Positions 34,239-45,342 of a stretch of DNA of 64,000 nt are shown here, piece by piece (position 1 is the stretch's first letter; every line of letters starts with the position of its first letter). The stretch comes from Rhyzopertha dominica (Eukaryota > Arthropoda > Insecta > Coleoptera > Bostrichidae). Below the pieces are notes generated by a model. The model had not been told where the DNA came from. It saw only the letters and a program-made list of their open reading frames with translations, and did not search any database. The stretch lies in assembly GCA_025024175.1 (NCBI GenBank), contig QCXZ01000041.1, forward strand, positions 31,801,786 through 31,865,785, read 5' to 3'. The translations under genes and the position numbers were made by a program.

Positions 34239-34894
34239 ATATTTAAAATTTGAGGACGTTCGCTTTTATTAATTATTGTTGTGATTGCCAAATTGTTATC
34301 GATTTTGACGAGTGACTGTGGTAGTTCCATAGTATCACCAATTTTAGTGTATGGTAAAATACCATTTTCTGTGGAGCACTTAACTGGAATTTTAATAACT
34401 TGTTCGGTTCTAGGCTGAATTTTGATTTTGTACGGGAATATGTTCTCTGATGAATTTGAACTTGCCTTAACGCCACTTTCAATCATTAATGGAATTTTTG
34501 AAGTAGGTAAATTTAGGATTCGCTGACGACAATTAATTTGTGCATCAACATTATCTAAAATATCGAAACCAATCAGTCCGTCATATTTAGGACTAAAATC
34601 GTATATGTGAAATTTAAAGTTCTTTTCCTGTGGAAATACTTGAAGACGAGGTACAACAACTACGTTTTTGTGACAGGTTGTGCCATGAGATGTAGTAACT
34701 GAGAAATGTTCTACTTTTATATTGTGCGGAAAATATTTACAAGCTAATTCTGGCGAAATAAAACTACGTGTACTTCCGGTATCGATCAAAAATTTAGCGT
34801 TAAGATCCGGCATAAATATATGTGGCAAGGTTTTTGTGATAACATTATAAGAATCTACACAGAGTCCTGGTTTTGGGAGGTCGATGGAAAATTT
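34235..34894 (-). pseudogene. pol: Errantivirus pol: protease segment
   Basis: The frame is open from the gag-pol overlap to a TAG at 34235-34237. It contains FLIDTGSTRSFIS with the DTG active site of retroviral-type aspartic proteases, and YDGLIGFDIL, the second hydrophobic-G motif. No ATG lies near its 5' end. The frame is -1 relative to gag and is open back through a slippery heptamer, which supports expression by frameshifting. The TAG ends the frame before the RT segment begins in a different frame, so the polyprotein is broken here. Confidence 0.88.
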
Positions 34895-36138
34895 ACCATG
34901 TCTTGTTCTTCTGTCGTCGGAATTTGAAATTCTGTTTCTTCTTGATAAATTTGGTATTCGGGGTCTTGTTCGGGTTCGTAATTTTCACTGCCAGCTTTAA
35001 AATTTTCGGATTGTTCGTTTTGATCATTGTAGTTTAGTTCTTGTGAGATAAAGTTTGGTTTCTGGCCAGTTGGTCTGAAGAAATTTTGGGGCTTTTGAAA
35101 ATGAGTGAAATTTCGTTTCGATTGGTTAATGGTAGATGTACTCATAGGAGTTGGCGTATACGGGGAATTTGGATTGCTGTTTCGTGTTTGACCTGAATAT
35201 TGGGGCTTACCAAACACTTCAGCATTCGTAAAATATCTTTGTGGACGAATAACGGGCTGAGGCATGTTTATAGGTCCTCTCGGAAATGGAGAAGGTTGAG
35301 GCTGACGGTACTGAACAGTCGGTGAATTAAATTGTGGAATATTTGCAAAATGATTTTGAAAACTTGACATCTGATTTTGATACTGGTTTGGTTTAAACAG
35401 AGAATTTCCGGGTGACATTTTCGTAAGCGGTCTGTGTTGACTCGCATTCAATGAATTACTTTTATTTTGGAAATACAAAAAGTTTTCCTCCTCAATAACC
35501 ATGGATAATGCTTGTTCGATGGTTTGAGGGTTCTTGACACGGATCATCATTTGTATATTGCCAGGTATATTCCTAATAAAAGTTTGAAGTGCCAAATCGT
35601 CATAAGTTTTAATTCTAACAGTTTTTTCGGCAGCAGTGATCGGCAGGATACTAGTTTTTGCTCTCACAAGTTCCCTAACATCTTGACAACGTTGCCCAAA
35701 GTTAAATATAGTCTCGTTTTTAAATGGTCGCAAAGTTATTATGTCTTGTATTAGACATTCGACGTTTCTTTGGTCCGAAAAAGTTTCAATCAAGGTGGCT
35801 CTTAACTTTTGCCATGTATCTATATCGGTACGGTTTCCTATCAATAGCAAAGCACGATCTCTCAACTTCCCAATAATCGCGTTAACTAAAGTACTGTTGA
35901 TATCATCCTTAACATTAATCGCGTTACCATACTTATTCACTAATCTATCGCAAAGATTTATGAAAATATTTAACGTATTTACATTTCCGTCATATGTGAT
36001 TATGGAATCTAATTCTAATTTTAGTACATTAAAGTTTATTTCGCGAGTCATATTTGTTTCGTTATCGGAATCGGATTCTAACCCTATTGTATTAAAAAAA
36101 TCGGCTACGTCGTCGATTTCTTCAGAATCGTTCGACAT
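34855..36138 (-). CDS. gag: Errantivirus Gag, intact
   Basis: An uninterrupted 427-residue frame starts at an ATG about 350 bp inside the 5' LTR and ends with TAG at 34855-34857. The first ~60 residues are acidic. Residues ~60-230 (for example WQKLRATLIETFSDQ, FNFGQRCQDVRELVRAKT, LALQTFIRNIPGNIQMMI) are the helical capsid-like Retrotrans_gag region. The C-terminal half is rich in Gln, Asn, Pro and Phe (PSPFPRGPINMPQPVIRPQR). No CCHC zinc knuckle is present, as is usual in the 17.6/297/gypsy group. Gag would form the particle that packages the RNA. It is the only complete protein of this copy. Confidence 0.93.
   Translation of the reverse strand: MSNDSEEIDDVADFFNTIGLESDSDNETNMTREINFNVLKLELDSIITYDGNVNTLNIFINLCDRLVNKYGNAINVKDDINSTLVNAIIGKLRDRALLLIGNRTDIDTWQKLRATLIETFSDQRNVECLIQDIITLRPFKNETIFNFGQRCQDVRELVRAKTSILPITAAEKTVRIKTYDDLALQTFIRNIPGNIQMMIRVKNPQTIEQALSMVIEEENFLYFQNKSNSLNASQHRPLTKMSPGNSLFKPNQYQNQMSSFQNHFANIPQFNSPTVQYRQPQPSPFPRGPINMPQPVIRPQRYFTNAEVFGKPQYSGQTRNSNPNSPYTPTPMSTSTINQSKRNFTHFQKPQNFFRPTGQKPNFISQELNYNDQNEQSENFKAGSENYEPEQDPEYQIYQEETEFQIPTTEEQDMVNFPSTSQNQDSV
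34888..34894 (-). promoter_or_regulatory. Putative -1 ribosomal frameshift site (gag-pol)
   Basis: On the minus strand the heptamer A-AAT-TTT lies in the gag frame (gtA AAT TTT, encoding Val-Asn-Phe), 10 codons before the gag stop. It fits the X-XXY-YYZ slippery pattern. A -1 slip enters a frame that is open straight into the protease segment. A stimulatory downstream structure was not tested. Confidence 0.65.
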
Positions 36139-36467
36139 ACAATTATTATAAAGCGTAAGAAAGGAAAATATAGGTACTCACAGTTTAAGGATAGGTCTCA
36201 TGCCTTTTCTTGTCTTCTTAAAACTAGGCCTCGGGACGACTGCGATAGTCAGCTTTAACGTGGTGGCCTCTTGGTGAAGTTCCGTATGCAGCGGCGATAC
36301 TTCTTTAACCTTCGGTCTCCACGGAGTCCTATGTGCTGTCAATGGGTTGATGGAGTCTTCCTCTGGTCTGGTCACGTATTCCGCGTCGGCACCAGGTCCA
36401 AAATCAACTCGATTCGAATTGCCGGTAAATGGTTAACACCAACGAAATTTCGAAAAATTCTCCGACA
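36139..36467 (-). other. Errantivirus 5' untranslated leader
   Basis: About 330 bp between the primer-binding site and the gag ATG. It contains a 65-codon minus frame (36178-36375) without a known domain. It is richer in GC and CpG than the rest of the element. It would be expected to hold packaging signals and a splice donor, but none can be fixed by eye. Confidence 0.5.
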
Positions 36468-36485
36468 ATCCTACTGACTGCGCCA
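36468..36485 (-). promoter_or_regulatory. Primer-binding site of the errantivirus
   Basis: Directly inside the 5' LTR the minus strand reads TGGCGCAGTCAGTAGG. It begins TGG, matching the CCA end of a tRNA, and overlaps the LTR end by one base. The TGGCGCAGTC form is what the 17.6/297 group uses, paired with tRNA-Ser. Confidence 0.75.
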
Positions 36486-36734
36486 ATGATGTTTCCGGTA
36501 AACGAAAACGAATTTTTAAAAAAATTTTATTTTAAAATTACAGCGTACAGCTCAAAAGCTATCTAGGAACTGAGCTAACAAGCAAAACTACATGTGTAAG
36601 AAATGTCGGTATTGTAATATAATACGCCGACTTGATAAGGTGTCGCATGAGTGCGACATACGGGGAATCTCGATGTTAAAGTCCTGCGTTGGCGGATTTG
36701 TGCACTGGTTTCCCAGGGGGCCGAATACATGACT
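36485..36734 (-). repeat. Errantivirus 5' LTR
   Basis: This 250-bp copy of the repeat at 29399-29645 differs from it by four substitutions and a 3-bp gap. In element orientation it precedes the primer-binding site and gag, so it would hold the promoter. Transcription start and TATA elements were not resolved. Confidence 0.95.
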
Positions 36735-36738
36735 CGTA
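36735..36738. repeat. Target-site duplication CGTA, right
   Basis: CGTA immediately follows the 5' LTR and equals 29395-29398. Confidence 0.85.
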
Positions 36739-37453
36739 CATATTATACTTACCTACCATAAGCACTATACCTATGTAATTCTCAATGATAATTATTAACA
36801 GTTACCTCTTAATGTAACTAAAAAGTTTAATAAAAGTTGCATACTATATAATTTATAACCCATGCTTTTGATACATCTAGTTCAAATAAGTTTGAAACGG
36901 AAAGTCCATATTACAGTATATTATGGTACCTTTGATTATAGTATTTTATATTATCGCTACTCCGATATTATTAGTATAGACTCAGATTAAGTGTTTTTTT
37001 TTTCAATTTTCAAATACACAATGCATACTGTATGTATGATAAATTTACAAATTGCTGCAAAATATCAACGGCTTCTAATAGTACTCCCTCGAGAAGAAGA
37101 AATTCATCTATTTTGCCTCCCAGGTATAGCACAAACTTCACAAATCTGGAATAAAAACAAAAGCAAGGTAGTAAGTTTTTGACGCTTGATGCTAACACTT
37201 GACGCCATTGAAATAATCAAGTGTAGCTGGGCGTTCGCATGGGCACTTTCGCATCTTTTGCATTAAGTTAGCACTCTTGGGTAACTTTAAGGTTAATTTT
37301 ATTAACGTAGAAATAAAAACTGAGAATAACAATATAACAACGTTGTAGTCTTTTGTACTTTTTGTACTTTTGTTAACGTTACTAACAAGTTACTAACTTT
37401 ATTTGGCGCAGTGGGAATCTAAGTGAACAAAAAAGTTCATTTTTTGTATTTTA

Positions 37454-37496
37454 TGTGTGTGTGTGTGTGTGCGTGCGTGCATGTGTGTTTGTGTGC
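37454..37496. repeat. (GT)n microsatellite
   Basis: A run of TG dinucleotides with GTGC and TTTG interruptions. Confidence 0.9.
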
Positions 37497-37558
37497 ATTT
37501 ACACCCAAAGATAGGAACAACACAGTTTGTCAGTTTACGGCAAGTGATACCTTCTACC

Positions 37559-37615
37559 GTTGTCTGAATAATACTATTAATAATAATAATATAATAATAA
37601 TAATATTCAGACAAC
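37559..37615. repeat. AT-rich palindrome with (AAT)n core
   Basis: The arms GTTGTCTGAATA (37559-37570) and TATTCAGACAAC (37604-37615) are perfect inverted repeats around an AAT/ATA trinucleotide run. A cruciform-capable palindrome. Confidence 0.8.
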
Positions 37616-38261
37616 GCTTCTATGTTTTAGATAAATCAAGAGTGCGTTTGTTGGCTGTCTCAGCACTTGCAATTTTTCGCTAAGATTTAAAAATTTAATA
37701 CCAATGCATACATATTTGCCTTAACTGTTTGTCTGTAAGAGATCTATGGTAGGACATTTGTAGCTCCGCGCGATTAGTCTTCCTTTTGCCATCATTATAC
37801 ATTGCAACCGTACATCGGCACCCCATCATGATATACAAAATTACCGCTAAACTTTTATAGGTATTCTCCTGCGCCATTTTCAGACGGACTATATACGGCT
37901 ACAAAAGGTCCAGACAATCCCGTAGGCACGTGTATAAGAGAGTATGTTGCAAGCAATAAACGATTGCGACAGAGATACCATGAGTCGTCAGCATACGTCA
38001 TTTCTTACGTCCTTCTCCACCTTTACCGCGCCCATAAACCGACCGATTGCTGCAGTCTATACTACAAACTACAAACATTAAATAAAATAGGGAAAAAGCC
38101 AGAGATTGACTGCGTTGTCAATTTATAACGCCATATCTGAAAGTGAGTGACCGCAACAAAAGGGGGTTATGACGGACGTAGTTGTGTATATTAAAGTAAT
38201 ATTGTCTAGTTTCATACTAGCAAATTATTGTTATTATTTACCTTTGAAAGAAAAATAGAAT

Positions 38262-38414
38262 CGTATATTGGAAAATCTTTGTAAAGCTATCAATTTAGCG
38301 GCTATAACTTGGTATGCAACCTTCAGTACAGTATGTGGTGCTTATTACAGCTTGGCAGCAGTTACAAAAAAGCGGCACAGAGTTCAGAAATCAACGTCAT
38401 TTATAGAAACCCTG
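38262..38414 (-). mobile_element. TIR element family 1, split copy: end A part
   Basis: The sequence from about 38262 ('attggaaaatctttgtaaag') through 'agcttggcagcagttacaaa' to ATTTATAGAAACCCTG at 38414 matches the right half of copy 2 (10018-10178). TA follows at 38415-38416. Its partner end is at 29098. Confidence 0.75.
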
Positions 38415-38416
38415 TA

Positions 38417-38600
38417 GATGGCAATAACATCTGTCAGCAATGATTTGACACGACGACAAAGCCACCTATTTGCCTTAACGGGTACTACTTCCTGAAGGAA
38501 GTGACATGTCCATCACAATCACATAGACTGCATTCTTCTGACAGAATCATCTTCATTTAACTCACGGAGAAGATGTACTTTGTAAGGCTTGCATTTGTTC
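38417..38600 (-). pseudogene. Mariner-like transposase relic, middle part
   Basis: The minus strand reads KCKPYKVHLLRELNEDDSVR followed by RMQS (about 38525-38600). This fits the mariner-like linker (…LKPYKxxLLQEL…D…R…F) that precedes the catalytic core. It abuts the TIR end at 38414. The core itself continues at 29095 downward, on the other side of the insertion. Confidence 0.65.
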
Positions 38601-41600
38601 GAACAACCAACGATTGACTAATATCATAGATAANTTAATTTATAATTAATATAATTTATCTATGCTAATATTATATTGTCCAAAACAAGTTGCATTGTTG
38701 ACGCAGATCAGTTATTCATAAACCTAAAGCTAACGCTAGTACTTGATCTTCATTGGAATATCTCTTGTATGTCTAGTTTCTTTATTTTTAATAACTTGTA
38801 CACTGGATTGGAGAGATTTCTCTCAGAATAGACGTTATTAAATAAAACACAAACCTCTTGGTTTGAAAGTTATCGACCTGCAACCATCATGAGGGTTCCC
38901 ATTCGACCAATTTCACCGCGTGTTTGCAAACTAAAATGAAATTGTTATTAAATTAGCCTTGGGAAACTGAAAGAAAAAAAGAAAAAGCAGAGGTCACTTT
39001 ACCTTTTTGTAGAATAATCATCAAATAAATAAAAACCCGTATTGACCCCTATAGAACCTGCTATAACGGTGTTCGCGGTTTATAACAAAAATTTTGTTAT
39101 CGAACCAAACACAATAAACATGCCATGGAGATCCGTTGACTTACAAAAACAAAAAGTAGGCTAAAAATAAGAAATAATTGGCAAAAACCTTTATTAAGGA
39201 CATATTGCTATAAAAGTTCGTATTTACAAAAATAACTAGACTGTTATTTTGACTAACCCTGTAGATGGCTTTGGTTGCTTTCTCCCACTGTGCTAGTGTT
39301 CATGTATTTCCGTCTCTTTCTCTGAAACAATCTAAACAAATGTAAAGGAGAAATATTCTAAGCAATGCACGTATAAAAGTTTCGTCAAGGAAATATTTAT
39401 AGCATAATGTTTAACACAACTTGACGAAATACATATAGTTTATAATAAAAAGAAATTTCGTTTTAATATATGGACTGCATTACATTTAAGAAAAGGTGTG
39501 CTGTAAAAATATAAGGGATGCTCGATTTCAAAAATCTAACTTGTATGTCTTTCGGAAAACGATATTTATGAAATGAACACTGACGTCACTACGCTCTGGA
39601 CACAGCGTTAAAGTTTTATATTTACCTATTATGCATATGCATTATCTCGTAGATTTCTCCAGGATATTAGGAATAAGTTGATTTTAGACCATCCGTTGGA
39701 ACAATTATCGTCCACTTCTTAACGGTAATCGGTAGTCCATTTCTACCAAAAAAAAAGAGCAAACGCATTTTTTCCATAGAACTCTTAAAGACCATACTTT
39801 TAACTACTACCTGTTAGCGATAGCATTTGATTGTTTAAAGTCTCTTCACGGATTTGGGCCAGTTCACTAATGCTATTACTTGATGGAACTAGATATTAAC
39901 TTTTGCCGTATTCGGACGGAACTTAATTGAAACAAACGGGCATGCCTTCCGTCTGTTGTTTAGAATTAGGTATATTCGTTTTTAAATTCTCCTTCACTTT
40001 GTCAATTTTGTTTGACTGGAGCAATATTTGATGGTGTAAGGCTTAAATCCACGTGTTTTGTCAGTTAAAATTAGACTAAAATAATTACTGTATCCAGTTT
40101 ATAACCACATTAAAACTTCAGGTTATCCACCATACAGTTATTTTTTCTAACAAATGCTGCTCATTTTTTTAATTTGTGTTGCTCCATCCTCGCTAAACAT
40201 GGCAGTAGATTTTTTTTCCTAGGGAGACACTTACTAGGAACAAAAAATAAAGGATGCTAATGATAGTATCATCTTACAAGCTATATACTGAGCTTCATTA
40301 CATTCCCTACAGAAAGTGATTCACTGCCAGGGTGTAATATGCTGCGGTCTTATTATGCAAAAGACTTGTACTCAAATGTAACGTAGAATGTCAAAGCAAT
40401 GATGGTAATCTAAAACTCCAAAAGCTTCAAATAACTCTTTTATACTAGTATCACGAACTTCAAATATGCAATGCTCAAGATTATTTGGTATCCCCAGTCA
40501 GTACCGGTTACCCATTACGAATATTTGCAAAACACGGTTTAAGTAAGACAAAGACAATATGCTTGCGTGGCCTGTGGACGTCCTTGCAGATCTGCTAACA
40601 GTGCTAACTCTATTTGACTCGATTACCACAAACCACAGACTGTTTAGCTTTGTTACAGCTGACCGAACCTGAAAACGCTTCAGTGTCACGTTTGGAACCC
40701 TTGTAACTGTAGAATAGTTCGTCCGATTTCAATTTATTTAACGCAATTAATTAAATAATGCTATTTATGATTTTGGAGTTTGTAGTGGCCCCATCTTTGA
40801 ATTTTGAGAAAAACATATCACCTTTAAAAGGAGGTTATTTTTCATCAAACTTACCAGTATATAATCTACCCTTCAAGGCTAAAAGATTCGAAATTTGTAT
40901 ATCACGGGGAAGCGACTGTAGACCTGCAGAAATGTTTTCAGATTGAAATACCTATAACTTTAAAATAGACTATGCGATATATCAGTTAACTAAACACGAT
41001 AAAATAAATAATGAAAGTGAGTTGATTTTTAAATATATAATTTGTAAAAGAAAATCATTCTGTATGATTTTCCCGATTTAATCAGAAGCTCTTTAACTTA
41101 TCGCAATCAAAAGTTAACATGAGGGCAAAAACTTTGGATGCTCAGTGTACGCGCTGTATGTAAGCAGATATTCATGTGAACAAAACAAAAGAAAAAACAC
41201 CTTTTTTCCAATAAACTACGGCTTTGATGTAATACGGTGAGGATGGTGGAACTGCCACGAACTTTTATTTATTTATTTTATTTTATAACTAATATTTATC
41301 TGTGAATAAGTATTTGTTGTTTTATTAAAATAACAAGGTTTAAAATACAAGAAAGCTGATATTCTATATTCAGCTGCTACTTTCCGAATATATAAAGAAA
41401 AGCCATCAGTTCGAAGCTTTGATTGATTATCTATGCTTCCATTTTTAAAATTTGCAGTACTACTTGTTTAATAGTAATAGTATGTTCAACTGATACTATT
41501 TTAATAATATTATAATTTTTAAGCGTACACGTAAGTTGTTTTTTTTTCTTAATTAAAATTATAAAATGAAACGGGTATTTAATTAATTATAACTTTACTT

Positions 41601-41875
41601 ATGGCTACTTTAATTAATTTTCATAATAAAATTAAAAAGGTTAAAGAGAAAACAGATTTTAAATAATGTAAGTAGAAAATCCTCGCTACGTCGCATCGTA
41701 CCAATAGTACTATTTGCATTTGTTGACCAAATTCGAAGGAACAGATATTGTACACAGTTCATTAAAATATAAATAGAAGTTACTTTAACATGAACTATAT
41801 TACGTTTTTGGATAGGTAAATCCAGTTAAATTTCATAATGCAAAATTTAGAGTCTGTTCCATTAAAAAAATTGTA
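38601..41875. other. Unassigned intergenic DNA
   Basis: No gene is supported. An AT-rich hairpin (catagataa ... ttatctatg) surrounds an N at 38634. Part of the dispersed repeat at 40755-40900 falls here. Confidence 0.4.
40755..40890 (+). repeat. Dispersed repeat family 2, copy 1
   Basis: The segment with 'catctttgaattttgagaaa' and 'aacatatcacctttaaaagg', then 'cttcaaggctaaaag', aligns with 54770-54910 ('catcttagattttgagaaaa', 'cgtatcacttttgaaag', 'gttcaaaggttaaaag'). Similarity is moderate and has gaps. The ends are not defined. Confidence 0.5.
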
Positions 41876-42506
41876 CAGGGTTTCTATAAATGATTCATGC
41901 AACGCGGGCGGCGTGGATATCTGAACTCCTTGTACCGCCTTTTTATAGCTGCTCCCAAGCTACAGTCCCGGAATAGATGACTTTATAAAGATTTTTCAAC
42001 AATTTGCGGTTCTATAATAACAATAGTTATAGGTATAGTAGACTTGTAACCTCTACAGTCTTATCCATGCTCTGTGGAAGCTTTGTGTAGTGCAGCTAAC
42101 GTTAGTTAGTACCACTTTGTGAATTTTACCATTGCGGCAGGCTAAAAACATCTTTCAGTCGATCATAGTACAATTATTTATCAGACTTATTGTAGTCAAC
42201 CTCACAAGAAAAATACGATACATAACCTAAAAGTTATACGAAATCGTGCCCCCCCCCCCAGATCCGAAATGCGAGCACGCTGCAACCATAAAGTTGATTA
42301 TTGCACAAAACACTACAGCATATGTTGAAAATACAAACTCCCACGCGTTATCCAGGATAAAAATATATCAAATAATTCAAGAATCAACAGATGACAAGTA
42401 TACGTTAAAGCAATTGTTGTATTCACGTTGCTGAGAGGCGGCAAACCGATTTAATCGGTAATTTCTATAAGCGCCCTGGATGCATGAATCATTTATAGAA
42501 ACCCTG
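41876..42506 (+). mobile_element. TIR element family 1, copy 3 (complete)
   Basis: CAGGGTTTCTATAAATGATT at 41876 and its exact complement ending at 42506 form the TIRs. TA flanks both (41874-41875 and 42507-42508). It has end A on the left and end B on the right, like copy 1. It is 631 bp long. A run of 11 C at about 42249-42259 interrupts the interior and may be a sequencing artefact or slippage product. The 62-codon frame at 42246-42434 is not conserved in the other copies. Confidence 0.9.
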
Positions 42507-45342
42507 TACAATCATATTAAGAAAAACAATGACTAAGAAATATTTACACTTTTTTGATAGTTGTTATAGTAATCGACGTATACGAGCTTGAATACCTACA
42601 TTAGTTTTCCCTTCACTTTACCATTTAACCTGTATCTGTAGACACAAAGAAAATACTCTTCCCCTTGTATATTGGCTTTTGGTGTAAATACAGAAGTTGT
42701 AGAAAACAATTTAATTAATTTGCTATTGGCTAAGTTGAATATTAAAACATGTAAGATTTATGGTAATTTCTCCGTTTTCTTCTGATTTTAATGTAGTTAG
42801 CCAGGGACAATAGAAAACAAATTAAATGTCAATCCGTCAATCCTTTATACTTTGATATTTTGATAGAAAAGTATATTTTCAAGTGCTACATACTACGTAA
42901 TTTAAACGCTGTTAGAGCTGCACGAGAAGATTTTGAACGTTACTTTAATCGCCACTACTGCCTACATTTAAGAGATTGAATGAATAAGTTTATGGCTGTT
43001 TCGGTAAATCAAAGAATACTCCAAAAATGTTAACTTGCGTGTTCTAAATCCATCGGTTTCAACGAGGCAGGAACATCGCAACGCATTGTTATAAGGGTGT
43101 AAAAAAAAGGAACACACTTTATCCATGCAAGTTATAGTGTCACAAGCTCTGCATGCTGGCAACTGCGAGAGATGCATAGATTTCTGCAAATGATTTAACA
43201 ATATGTGTGGAGCCGACATCAAGAAGTTAGAGGCGAAATTATTTATGTTTTTCCCAACTTCTGGATTGCTAGAAACGCCCTCCTCGATCTCCCGATCTTT
43301 CAATTTTATATTTTATTGTAATGGGAACAATAAAAAAACAAAGTTTACTCCCGAAGCTGCAAAGGGATGGAAACGTTCTATTAGAAAAGCTTTCTGTTTT
43401 GAAATGGTGCAATAGATGCGTTCGCATTGATGGTAATAATGGTGGCCTTTTTGAACATAATTTGTAATTAATTATGGTGTGCCTTGTTTATAGATGTATA
43501 AATATTTAATGGTAAGAGCTTCGTTACAGACATAAAACTCAATTAATTCGTCAAAAGTTTCATATAATTTTTCCATGGCTAACCATAATGAATTAAACTA
43601 GCGACGTTTATTTTATGTTATTTACTCAACTGACTATGATTATTATAACGATGTAGGTAGGTGTGGTTTTAAACCAATTGCTGTATACCTATATAAATAA
43701 TCACAAATGGAAACTTAGGCCGAATAAAACCTTCAATTCCACCCCAACTGTACGAAAAATTTAGTTGATTTTTTTAAAATATAACTGTTCCGCAGGTTTC
43801 AGAATATTCAATGTAAAGTGAATGGATGTACTATAAATATAATGTAGTGAATGAGAAAAATTACAGGGTTAAAATCAAATCCAACCCCAATTTACACAGT
43901 CCCTGGTTTAGCATGGCCTTAACTTTAATCAGTGATTAAGAACAATATGGTTGGCAACATTTTTACATATCAACAATATTGTGATAATCGATCATTAAAT
44001 TTAATCGTATAGTGTAAATACTCGTAGAAGAGTGAATGTGTTTTCACTCGTGCGGTGGATCCACGGACCTAACCGAGCATGTGGTTCATCGTATCTTTTG
44101 GTAGCTTTTCGTGGAGCAATGAGTTGTTTTGTTAGAAAATAATTACAATAGCTAACACTGATAAAATAATAGAAAAGAAATTACATACTTCATAACTGTA
44201 TAAGCAAATATTTGTCTGCAATCGTTGACCTAGTTATTAAACCACGTTACTCCAAAAACGTAGATTTTACAATCTTCGATTATTAATGTTTTTTCTTTGA
44301 TGTAAGTAAAATATTTTGTATCGACCTAACCTTATTTTTTTGAGTAACAATTATAGCTGCATGCATTTCATCAGAGAAAAACAAGAAATAAGTTGCTCAT
44401 CATTATTATTTAGAGAGGCGATAACAATAGGACAAAGATCGATGTGTGCATTTTGCTTGAAAAATTTCACTAAATTAGTTAATTTGCACATCGTTTATTA
44501 AAAGTACTATTGTCAAAGTTAATAGACTATGATTTTCTTGTTATATTCATAAATACAAACTAATTTATATTAAAATTAATTTGATGGAGTTTTATAACAA
44601 TTTTTCTGGGGACCTAATATTTACTGCAATTCTAACAAATACTTAAACTACTATAGCTTTTAACAAAAATATTACAGTTAGTTTGTTAGTGATCAAACTC
44701 TAGAAGACAGAATTGTTACAAAAAAAATTGTAAAGCACTGAGCTTGTGCTAAAATAAATTTACAATTTTATAAGAATTTACGAAGATGACAGATATCACA
44801 AGAATATAACTAAATAATTTTAAAGAGACTGTCTTATAATTGAAAAAATTAGCAACTTTTATTAAAAATTGTTGTTTCTCTTAAATTTTTACTGTCTAGT
44901 TACATTAAGTTTCTACCCTTAGCACGTTAACTTTTAAACGAGTATGANTTTTCTTTTGTAGCATCTACGTCAGACGACATACAATTATTGTATATTATCG
45001 GGTTGCAACGAAATGGGCACATCGTTATTTTCGTACCGTTCCGTACGGCATTAATTTAAATTCTGCAAGCGACCTGTACACAACTAAAAGTGGACAACCA
45101 AATTATATTTTCATCTTCGGTTACTAACGTTCCTACGATATAGGCGACCAGTCATACTTGTCTCAGAACCATCTAGCCTCAAACATTTTAAACACATTCT
45201 ATTTTAAAATTCCTCAACCAGGAAAATATTTGTGTGTGCGTGGTGGGTACTGTGCACGTGGTTCGATGTCTTAAAGATTGACGTGATTACAAGGTTTCAA
45301 TCATCGATTGCTTGTATCAGTCCCAAAATTAAAACAAGTGCA
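42507..45342. other. Intergenic DNA upstream of the SETD3-like gene
   Basis: No gene is recognised up to about 45000. The last ~350 bp (45000-45340) contain more CpG than the surroundings, as in a promoter and 5' UTR, but no TATA or initiator can be assigned. An N lies at 44948. Confidence 0.4.

Larger units (their letters stand above)
29399..36734 (-). mobile_element. Errantivirus (17.6/297-type gypsy LTR element with env), nearly full length
   Basis: A 7.3-kb provirus-like element on the minus strand. The order is 5' LTR (36485-36734), primer-binding site, gag, pol (protease, reverse transcriptase, RNase H, integrase), env, polypurine tract, 3' LTR (29399-29645), with CGTA target duplication. 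LTRs differ at four bases plus a 3-bp gap, which implies a fairly recent insertion. Even so, pol and env are interrupted by several single frame breaks and one stop codon, so this copy does not encode complete Pol or Env polyproteins. Gag is intact. The clash between young LTRs and many one- or two-base breaks could mean sequence errors as well as true decay. The element sits inside older insertions (TIR element and mariner-like relic). Confidence 0.95.
36739..38261. other. DNA between the errantivirus and the split TIR element
   Basis: No gene is recognised. It contains a (GT)n microsatellite and an AT-rich palindrome, listed separately. It lies inside the interval that separates the two ends of the split TIR element, so it must itself have arrived with, or after, that insertion. 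Confidence 0.4.

Noticed and set aside
35512..36151. Plus-strand frames of 80 and 136 codons
   Set aside because: Antisense shadows of the intact gag frame.
42249..42259. Run of 11 C
   Set aside because: Found in only one TIR copy. Likely slippage or a sequencing artefact, not a functional signal.
45232..45342. Extension of the SETD3-like frame upstream of the ATG
   Set aside because: The frame is open for 37 more codons but starts at TTG and has no in-frame ATG. It is more likely 5' UTR.
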